Assembly (NCBI GenBank): GCA_041398785.1
Contig: JAWKUA010000021.1
Location: 1 to 64,000, forward strand
Direction: 5' to 3'
Source: Planctomycetaceae bacterium
GTDB taxonomy: Bacteria > Planctomycetota > Planctomycetia > Planctomycetales > Planctomycetaceae
Length of the DNA stretch: 64,000 bases
In this document: one piece after another, positions 1 through 6,548 of the stretch
Numbering within the stretch: the first letter of the stretch is position 1
Layout of the letters: each line of letters opens with the position of its first letter
Notes under the pieces: model-generated
Told to the model about the DNA's origin: nothing
The model's database searches: none
What the model saw: the letters and a program-made list of their open reading frames with translations, nothing else
Program-made: the position numbers and the translations under genes

Positions 1-963
1 GACAGGATCCGTGAACACAGCGAACCGTTTCGTCGGATTGTCGACCAGATCGGTCAGGTGCTGGTCGCGCAGGAACGGCTGGTGCATCGGATGCTGATCG
101 GCCTGCTGGCGAACGGACACCTGCTTATCGAAGGCGTGCCGGGTCTGGCCAAAACGACGGCTGTCTCCAGTCTTGCCAGAGCGGTCAACACGGGTTTTCA
201 GCGGCTGCAGTTTACACCCGACCTGTTGCCCGCGGACTTGATCGGAACGCTTGTTTATCGACCGCAGGACCAGACGTTTGTGGTGCAGAAGGGACCCATC
301 TTTTCGAATCTGATTCTGGCCGATGAAATCAATCGGGCTCCTGCGAAGGTGCAGAGTGCTTTGCTGGAAGCCATGCAGGAACGTCAGGTCACGATCGGTT
401 CGGAGACGTTTCCGCTGGAGGAGCCGTTTCTGGTGATGGCGACTCAAAACCCGATCGAACAGGAAGGTACCTATCAGCTTCCGGAAGCCCAGACAGATCG
501 CTTCATGCTGAAAGTGATTGTGGACTACCCGAACCGCAGTGAGGAACTTCAGATTCTGCGGCGGATGAGCCGGACTCAGGCGAAGTTCGATATTCAGCCG
601 GTCACTTCGCCAGCGGAAATCATGATCGCTCGAAGTCTGCTGGACGAAATCCACGTCGCGGAAGCGGTGGAGAACTACATCGTCGATCTTGTCATGGCGA
701 CGCGCAAGCCGGAAGCTTACGGGCTGAAAATTGCCGATCTGATCCAGTTCGGTGGTTCGCCGCGAGCCACCATCTACCTGACTCTGGCCGCGAAGGCCAA
801 CGCATTTCTGGCGGGCCGGGGATATGTCGTGCCGCAGGATGTCCGGGATCTGGCTGCCGACGTGCTGCGTCATCGCGTGATGATTACCTACGAAGCGGAA
901 GCGGAAGACCGAACCAGCGATTCGATCGTCAATCAGATTCTGGAACACATTCCGGTGCCGTGA
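1..963 (+). CDS. MoxR-family AAA+ ATPase (5' end outside window)
   Basis: The reading frame is open from base 1, so the gene begins left of the window; about 320 residues are visible. MoxR proteins are AAA+ chaperone-like ATPases, usually encoded beside DUF58 and VWA proteins and thought to help mature periplasmic or membrane complexes. Seen here: a Walker A GVPGLAKT near base 133, a Walker B stretch LILADEINRAP near base 322, and the sensor stretch ATQNPIEQEGTY followed by LPEAQTDRF, all typical of MoxR. A GTG at 58 is in frame, but residues before it (FRRIVDQIGQ) also fit the family, so it is not the start. The DUF58 gene follows 93 bases later, which supports an operon. Family assignment is very sure; the client protein is unknown. 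Confidence 0.95.
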   Translation, partial: DRIREHSEPFRRIVDQIGQVLVAQERLVHRMLIGLLANGHLLIEGVPGLAKTTAVSSLARAVNTGFQRLQFTPDLLPADLIGTLVYRPQDQTFVVQKGPIFSNLILADEINRAPAKVQSALLEAMQERQVTIGSETFPLEEPFLVMATQNPIEQEGTYQLPEAQTDRFMLKVIVDYPNRSEELQILRRMSRTQAKFDIQPVTSPAEIMIARSLLDEIHVAEAVENYIVDLVMATRKPEAYGLKIADLIQFGGSPRATIYLTLAAKANAFLAGRGYVVPQDVRDLAADVLRHRVMITYEAEAEDRTSDSIVNQILEHIPVP

Positions 964-1056
964 CGTGATCGTGACGATGCAACCGGCGCGTTGTCCATTT
1001 CGAAGAAATGACAGGCGCAGGTTTTCGATTGGCCGAACGCATAAGCAGATAGTTCC

Positions 1057-1932
1057 ATGATCCCTCGTGAAATCATTCGCAGAATTCGCCGCATCCAGAT
1101 TCGTACGTCTCACCGAGTCGACGAACTTCTGGCCGGAACGTGGCATTCCGCGTTCAAGGGACGCGGCATTGAATTCGAAGAAGTACGTCCGTATCAGATG
1201 GGTGACGACGTGCGAGCCATTGACTGGAACGTCACCGCCCGCAGCGATCAGCCCTACGTGAAGCTGTTTCGCGAAGAACGCGAACTTGCCGTCATGCTGC
1301 TGGTCGACCTGAGCGGTTCGCAGGATTTTGGCACTCATCGGCAGACCAAACGGGATCTGGTGGCGGAACTCGGTGCGACGCTGGCCATGTCGGCGATCAG
1401 GAACAACGATCGTGTCGGTCTGACACTGTTCACCGACGAAATCGAAAAGAGCATTCCGCCTCGAAAAGGCTCACGGCATGTACTGCGACTGATCCGGGAA
1501 CTGCTGTACTGCGAACTGGTCGGCAGCCGCACGAACCTGCGGCGAGTTCTGGAGCACCTGAACCGCACGGCAAAGCGGCGCACCGTGGTGTTTCTGATCA
1601 GCGATTTTCAGGACAGCGGTTTTGAATCGACGTTCCGGGTGGCTCGCCGTAAGCACGACATCATTCCCGTGGTCATCAGCGATCCTCGTGAGGGAGAAAT
1701 GCCGGACGTGGGACTGGTCCGACTGCGCGATTCAGAAACGGGCGAAGTCGTGATGCTGGACACGTCCAGCCGCCGAAATCGCGACGAGTTCGCGAATCTT
1801 TACCGGCAGCAAACGGAGGCACGCGATGCCATGTTTCGCCGGCAGAAACTGGAACCGATCCACCTGACCACGGGCCACGATCTGGTTGAACCACTGCGGA
1901 AGTACTTTCACCGGCGTGAGAATCGTTCATGA
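1057..1932 (+). CDS. DUF58 domain protein (VWA-like), MoxR partner
   Basis: A 291-residue protein without signal peptide. Residues about 36-65 carry the DUF58 signature: GRGIEFEEVRPY, then MGDDVRAIDWNVTAR. A VWA-like region follows, with LLVDLSGSQDFG near residue 85 in the metal-site position and a hydrophobic strand ending FLISDFQDSG near residue 190. DUF58 proteins occur almost always next to MoxR and are thought to act with it in folding or activating other complexes. The gene sits between MoxR and the next membrane protein and its stop codon overlaps the next start (ATGA), which implies translational coupling. Family identification is firm; the biochemical role is not established from sequence. 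Confidence 0.93.
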   Translation: MIPREIIRRIRRIQIRTSHRVDELLAGTWHSAFKGRGIEFEEVRPYQMGDDVRAIDWNVTARSDQPYVKLFREERELAVMLLVDLSGSQDFGTHRQTKRDLVAELGATLAMSAIRNNDRVGLTLFTDEIEKSIPPRKGSRHVLRLIRELLYCELVGSRTNLRRVLEHLNRTAKRRTVVFLISDFQDSGFESTFRVARRKHDIIPVVISDPREGEMPDVGLVRLRDSETGEVVMLDTSSRRNRDEFANLYRQQTEARDAMFRRQKLEPIHLTTGHDLVEPLRKYFHRRENRS

Positions 1933-3035
1933 ACAGCTGCCGAGCAAAATCCAGCGCTCCGGCGGAACAAAATCGGTTCCGCTGGACATTGAAACGGCCT
2001 GCACGTCAGGACATCGCTGCGGCAGGGATGCGGCCGCGGCGCGCCGGTCGTCTGTGGTCGGCAATTGCCGCGGCGATCGTTTTTTCAACCGCTGTTTCAC
2101 CCATCCGTGCGGATTCGCTGAGCCGCACGACGAAGGCAGGCCAGGCGGAAGCCACGGTGTTGGTATCGTCGACTTCCGTGCAGGTCGCCGAACCGTTTCG
2201 TCTGGAGCTGTCCGTGACGGCGCCCGTCGGCACAACCGTTGTTCTTCCCGCCGTGCCGCCGCAGTTGGGCGGCTTTGACGTACTCGATCAAGACGACCTG
2301 CCGGACATTCCCGCCGGCGAAGGCGAAGGTCAAAGACTGTGGACTCGACGGCTGACTCTGGACAGCATCACGTCCGGTGATCTGATGATCCCGCCACTGG
2401 AAGTTCGGATCTTCGACGGTCAGCGTTCTCAGACTCTGATGACCGAAGCGATCCCGGTCCGCGTGGTCAGTGTTCTGGAAGGCAGGTCCGATCCGACACA
2501 GTTCCGCGACATCAAGACGGTTGTGGACGTTGAAATTCCGAAAGCACCATCGCGAGCCTGGCTGTGGTGGACACTGGCGGGGATCGGCGCGTCGGCAGTG
2601 TCTGTGGCTGCGATTGTCGCGGTTCGTCGTCGTCGATCCTGGATCTCGCCGACTGACTGGGCACTGCGAGAACTGCACCGAGTTCGCAGCAGCGATGCAT
2701 TGGCGGAAGCTGACAGCGAAACTGTTTTTCGGCGTCTTTCCGACATTCTGCGGAACTTTCTGGAACTGCGGTTCGACATCGCTGCTCCGGTTCTCTCGAA
2801 CGATGAACTGCTGCGAACTCTGAAATCCGGAAACGACATCCGTTCCGAAGCCACTGTTCGTGCGGCCGCCGTCCTGCAATTGGCAGATCAGGTTCGCTTC
2901 GCCAGCCTGCAGCTCACGGGACCGGAACTTCTGGCGGCCGTCGACGATGCTCAGTACGTGGTCGAACACGCGGTGGACAGTGACAGGCCGCGATCCGATG
3001 TGCAATCCGCTGATCGATCGGGGGAGTTGGCGTGA
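1929..3035 (+). CDS. BatD/DUF4381-like membrane protein of the Bat operon
   Basis: A 368-residue protein with a beta-rich extracytoplasmic region (about 70-205), one transmembrane helix (AWLWWTLAGIGASAVS onward, about 213-235), an arginine-rich stop-transfer RRRR and a helical cytoplasmic tail. This layout fits the short BatD or DUF4381-type proteins found in MoxR/VWA operons. The start is uncertain. ATG 1929 overlaps the upstream stop, but a better signal peptide (RRAGRLWSAIAAAIVF) begins from an internal ATG at 2028. The gene overlaps the following VWA gene by one base (TGATG), so translation is probably coupled. Role in the operon: likely a membrane scaffold for the VWA proteins. The class is moderately sure; no catalytic residues are recognised. 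Confidence 0.75.
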   Translation: MNSCRAKSSAPAEQNRFRWTLKRPARQDIAAAGMRPRRAGRLWSAIAAAIVFSTAVSPIRADSLSRTTKAGQAEATVLVSSTSVQVAEPFRLELSVTAPVGTTVVLPAVPPQLGGFDVLDQDDLPDIPAGEGEGQRLWTRRLTLDSITSGDLMIPPLEVRIFDGQRSQTLMTEAIPVRVVSVLEGRSDPTQFRDIKTVVDVEIPKAPSRAWLWWTLAGIGASAVSVAAIVAVRRRRSWISPTDWALRELHRVRSSDALAEADSETVFRRLSDILRNFLELRFDIAAPVLSNDELLRTLKSGNDIRSEATVRAAAVLQLADQVRFASLQLTGPELLAAVDDAQYVVEHAVDSDRPRSDVQSADRSGELA

Positions 3036-4105
3036 TGTTTCATTCTCCCTGGTACTTTATTCTCTTGCCGCTGGTTCCAGTTGTCGCATGGCGGCTGTTC
3101 GCCAGACGCCGCCTGCTCGCCGTGCGCTTCAGTTCGGTCGCACTGGCGCGGCGGATGCAGCCCACGCTTCGACAACGGCTGGTCTGGCTGCCGAATGCGT
3201 TGACAATCGCGGCGCTGCTGCTGCTGATTGTCGGAGCGGCGCGGCCGCGTGAAGGACGCGAACAGGCGGTGTCAGAAAGCGAAGGCATTGCGATCGAACT
3301 TGTCGTTGACCGCAGCGGCAGCATGCAGGCCATGGATTTTCAGATTGACGGAGAACACGTCGACCGGCTGACGGCCATCAAAAACGTAGCCGGCAAGTTC
3401 GTTTCCGGCGGTGATGGCCTGGAAGGGCGATTCAGCGATCTGGTCGGTCTGGTGACGTTCGCGGGCTACGCCGACGGCGTCACGCCTCCCACTCTGGACC
3501 ATTCGTTTCTCGTGGCTCAGCTAAACAATGCTCAAATCGTCAACAGTCGCAGCGAAGACGGTACGGCCATCGGCGACGCCATTTCACTGGCCGTGGAAAA
3601 GCTAAGTGCCCTGGATGCTCGCCAAAAGAAGAAGGTGAAAAGCAAAGTCATCATTCTGCTGACAGACGGTGAAAACAACGCCGGTGAGCTCGATCCGGTC
3701 CAGGCCGCTGAACTTGCGCAGACGATGGGCATTCGGATTTACACGATCGGTGTCGGTACCCGAGGTCAGGCTCCCATGCCCGTTTCCGACCCCTTTTCCG
3801 GAAGAACAGTAATGCAATGGGTGCCGGTCAATATTGACGAAGACACGCTGACAAAAGTCGCCAATGTCACGGGCGGACAATACTTCCGTGCGACGGATAC
3901 GGATTCGCTGCAGAAGGTCTATACGGAGATCGACCAAATGGAAAAGACGGCCGTCGAAGCCAGACACTATGTGGACTACCGCGAACTGGCGGTCCAGTCC
4001 TGGTTTGTTTCGGGAATGAAGCTTCCGGCGGTGTTGATGATGGCATTTGTACTACTGGCCGCTCGGCTGGTGCTGCAGCAAACCTGGCTGCGGGAATTGA
4101 CATAG
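3035..4105 (+). CDS. VWA domain membrane protein, BatA-like
   Basis: A 356-residue protein: two N-terminal hydrophobic helices (WYFILLPLVPVVAW; ALTIAALLLLIVG), a von Willebrand factor A domain from about residue 90, and a C-terminal helix (LPAVLMMAFVLLAARLVL). The metal-ion-dependent adhesion site is intact: VVDRSGSMQAM supplies DxSxS and IILLTDGENNAG the second aspartate. This is the BatA type of the aerotolerance operon. VWA domains bind partner proteins through a divalent metal, here probably on the outer face of the inner membrane. I chose ATG 3035 because it forms a TGATG overlap with the upstream stop; an in-frame GTG lies one codon earlier. Confidence 0.9.
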   Translation: MFHSPWYFILLPLVPVVAWRLFARRRLLAVRFSSVALARRMQPTLRQRLVWLPNALTIAALLLLIVGAARPREGREQAVSESEGIAIELVVDRSGSMQAMDFQIDGEHVDRLTAIKNVAGKFVSGGDGLEGRFSDLVGLVTFAGYADGVTPPTLDHSFLVAQLNNAQIVNSRSEDGTAIGDAISLAVEKLSALDARQKKKVKSKVIILLTDGENNAGELDPVQAAELAQTMGIRIYTIGVGTRGQAPMPVSDPFSGRTVMQWVPVNIDEDTLTKVANVTGGQYFRATDTDSLQKVYTEIDQMEKTAVEARHYVDYRELAVQSWFVSGMKLPAVLMMAFVLLAARLVLQQTWLRELT

Positions 4106-4118
4106 AAGGATGCTGTTG

Positions 4119-5222
4119 ATGGATATCCGAATTGGCAATCCGCAGGGACTCTGGCTGCTGGCGGTCGTCGCGGCGGGAATTTTCCTGACGGTGTTCGCGC
4201 TGCTGCGTCGACATCGTGCGGAGCGACGGTTCGCATCCTCCGGCATGCGCAGGGAGCTGCTTCCGCCGAATGTGGTGTCGCGGCACGTGATTTCAGCAGT
4301 TCTGGTGTCCGGAAGTTTGTCGCTGTTGAGCATCGCGGTGATGGATATTCGCTGGGGACAGACATGGACCGACGTGCCTCAGAAAGGCATCGAAGTCATG
4401 TTTGTGCTGGATGTGTCACGCAGCATGCTGGCCGAAGACGTCGCGCCGAATCGCCTTGGTCGGGCGAAGCAGCAGATCCTGGACATGCTGGACGAAATGG
4501 CAGGGGACCGAGTGGGACTTGTCGTGTTTGCCGGGGAAACTCGGCAGGCCGTTCCGTTGACGAGTCACTACGAAGACTTCAAACAGACACTGGATTCCGT
4601 CGGTCCTCAAACGGTTCGTCGCGGTGGTTCGCGGCTGGGCGATGCCATACAGGCTGCTGCCGGCGGGTTTCTCAGCAAGACGAACGATCACAAGGCGATC
4701 GTCATTTTCACCGACGGTGAAGATCAGGAGAGCCAGCCGCTGGAAGTCGCCAGGCAGGTTCACAGCGACCTGGGAATCCGGATCTTCACGGTCGGGCTGG
4801 GCGACATGCAGCATGGAGCGCGAATCCCTGAAACGACTGACGGACGCGGCGGATATGTCCAGTACGAAGGGCAACAGGTATGGTCAAAAATGAACGGCAG
4901 TATTCTGAGTCAGATTGCGACGGAAACGGATGGTGCCTGGATTCCTGCGGGAACCCGGCGAGTCAACATGGCGGACGTGTATCATGGATATGTGGCAAGC
5001 GTGGAACAGACCGCGTTCGAAACTGCCCGAATCAATTCCTATATCCCGAGGTTCCAGTGGTTTGCTGTGCCGGCAATTGCTCTGTTGTTGATTGAAGTCT
5101 GGGTTTCGACGCGTCCGGCCGGGATCACGGGGCGGCGTGGAAGCCACCGGATGTCACCATCCCGTGGCCGGCAGACGTCAACGGAGTCAGCGGCTTCAGA
5201 GAGAGCGGCACAGGTTGCGTAG
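4119..5222 (+). CDS. VWA domain membrane protein, BatB-like
   Basis: A second VWA protein of about 367 residues, paralogous in layout to its upstream neighbour: N-terminal helices (PQGLWLLAVVAAGIFLTVFA and a second near residue 55), a VWA domain with intact MIDAS (VMFVLDVSRSMLAED, later IVIFTDGEDQES), and a C-terminal helix (FAVPAIALLLIEVWV) with a short basic tail. BatB-type VWA proteins usually follow BatA. The start at ATG 4119 is preferred because an AAGGA at 4106-4110 lies at good spacing; ATG 4110 is in frame but overlaps that Shine-Dalgarno. The gap to the BatA-like gene is 13 bases, consistent with co-transcription. Family assignment is strong; function is by analogy only. Confidence 0.9.
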   Translation: MDIRIGNPQGLWLLAVVAAGIFLTVFALLRRHRAERRFASSGMRRELLPPNVVSRHVISAVLVSGSLSLLSIAVMDIRWGQTWTDVPQKGIEVMFVLDVSRSMLAEDVAPNRLGRAKQQILDMLDEMAGDRVGLVVFAGETRQAVPLTSHYEDFKQTLDSVGPQTVRRGGSRLGDAIQAAAGGFLSKTNDHKAIVIFTDGEDQESQPLEVARQVHSDLGIRIFTVGLGDMQHGARIPETTDGRGGYVQYEGQQVWSKMNGSILSQIATETDGAWIPAGTRRVNMADVYHGYVASVEQTAFETARINSYIPRFQWFAVPAIALLLIEVWVSTRPAGITGRRGSHRMSPSRGRQTSTESAASERAAQVA

Positions 5223-5236
5223 TGGAGTCCGGAGAT

Positions 5237-6391
5237 ATGCATAATCTTTTTCCAAAGCACCATCCGTTCCGTGGCGTTGTGATGCTGGTCGCGGCAGTCA
5301 CCGGCATTTCCGCGGCTGCGATGGCGGAAGAAGATGCGGTGCCGGTGGCCGAACAGATTAACGCCGCCAACGTGATGCTGCGCGACGGTCAGATTGACGA
5401 GGCCATCAACGCGTATCAGCGAATCTCCACGCCGCAGGAACACCATGATGAGCTGAACTACAACCTTGCTGTCGCGGAGTATCGCAAGGGCCATCTTGAT
5501 TCGGCCGAGCAGCGCTTTCGGGAGGTTTCCGGGTCTGCGAGTTCGGACGTTGCCGCGAAGAGTCGCTACAACCTTGGAAATTGTGCGTATGCCAGGGCAC
5601 TGCAACTGGTCGAAGGCGATCGGCCGGCGGCGATCGACATCCTTCGCGAGGCGATTTCGCACTATCGAAGCTCACTGCGGATCGACCCGAACAACACTGA
5701 CGCCCGGGCAAACATCGAATTGGCGGCAGAGCTGATCCGGAAGCTTCAACAGGAAGAGGAGGAGCAGGAACAGAGGACCAACAGAACCAGCAGCAGGAAA
5801 GACCGGGACAAGAGCGAACAGGACAAGCAAAACGACCAGCAGGAGCAGCAGCAGCAGGAGCAACAGCAACAGCAGGAATCGGAATCGCAGAGCGACGACT
5901 CGCAGAAAGACCAGTCGCAGCAAAATCAGGATCGGAAGGATGACCGGCAGCAGCAATCCGACGCGGGACAGTCCGATTCGGAATCGAATGACAAGGAAAG
6001 TTCGAAGCAGGACACAGAATCCGATTCCAATAGTCCGAAGCCGCAGGATTCGAAGCCCGATTCATCCAGCGAACCCGGCGAGCAGCAACAGGAACAATCG
6101 CACCGTGAATCTGATGACAAGCAACAACAGCAGCAAGAGTCTTCGGAGCAGCGTTCTCAATCAAAGGCGCCGACACCCGGTTCCGAACGGACGCAGGCAA
6201 AGGACATGCGACAGGAATCCGGTGGTCGTCAGAGACCCGAAGACGAATCGGCAAAGAACGATGGCGAATCACCGGACAAGCCCGTTCCCACCGGTGAGCC
6301 ACCGCGGCGGATCAGCAGCAGGACGACATCCCGAATGCGGTTCCTTCGCGGAATTTCGGGAGAGCGGGAACGAAGGCCTGATGACTCGTGA
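5237..6391 (+). CDS. TPR protein, BatC-like, with long Gln/Ser/Asp-rich tail
   Basis: A signal-peptide-like N-terminus (VVMLVAAVTGISAAAMA) is followed by tetratricopeptide repeats (about residues 35-165; for example NLAVAEYRKGHLDSAEQRF and NLGNCAYARALQL) and then some 200 residues of low-complexity sequence rich in Q, S, D, E and K. BatC proteins have this TPR-plus-tail form and probably hold partners in the periplasm. ATG 5237 is chosen for a GGAG at 5224-5227; a GTG at 5222 is in frame. The last 30 residues turn abruptly arginine-rich. The expected conserved C-terminus lies in another frame just downstream (next entry), so this 3' end is probably not the native one. Confidence 0.82.
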   Translation: MHNLFPKHHPFRGVVMLVAAVTGISAAAMAEEDAVPVAEQINAANVMLRDGQIDEAINAYQRISTPQEHHDELNYNLAVAEYRKGHLDSAEQRFREVSGSASSDVAAKSRYNLGNCAYARALQLVEGDRPAAIDILREAISHYRSSLRIDPNNTDARANIELAAELIRKLQQEEEEQEQRTNRTSSRKDRDKSEQDKQNDQQEQQQQEQQQQQESESQSDDSQKDQSQQNQDRKDDRQQQSDAGQSDSESNDKESSKQDTESDSNSPKPQDSKPDSSSEPGEQQQEQSHRESDDKQQQQQESSEQRSQSKAPTPGSERTQAKDMRQESGGRQRPEDESAKNDGESPDKPVPTGEPPRRISSRTTSRMRFLRGISGERERRPDDS

Positions 6392-6500
6392 GGAAGCGAT
6401 GAAGATGCTGCAGGCGGTCCGCGACCGGGACATGATTCGTCGATTGCGTTTGCAGTGCCGCGAACGCATGCGACAGGTCCCCGTGGACCGCGACTGGTAA
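6381..6500 (+). CDS. Detached C-terminal segment of the BatC-like protein (different frame)
   Basis: A 39-residue reading frame begins at ATG 6381, overlaps the upstream gene's end by 11 bases and ends at TAA 6500. Its sequence (MTREEAMKMLQAVRDRDM, ending RQVPVDRDW) resembles, from memory of the family, the conserved tail that closes planctomycete BatC-like TPR proteins. A third frame around 6310-6350 reads QQQDDIPNAVPSRNFG, which matches the acidic, Q-rich composition upstream better than the annotated frame does. I infer one or two small indels between about 6290 and 6381. A genuine separate small coupled gene is the alternative. Confidence 0.5.
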   Translation: MTREEAMKMLQAVRDRDMIRRLRLQCRERMRQVPVDRDW

Positions 6501-6548
6501 CGGGGAATGCAGGTCGAGTCCTGAGTGAACCGGGTCATGGAGCAAAAC

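Noticed and set aside
5672..5956. Leucine-rich minus-strand frame opposite the BatC-like gene
   Set aside because: It is the antisense of the CAG/GAG-rich Gln/Glu tail, which always reads as Leu runs. No start signal and no independent support.
5761..6180. CAG-type trinucleotide repeat array
   Set aside because: CAG codons are frequent but interrupted by many others; it is a Gln-rich coding stretch, not a tandem repeat.
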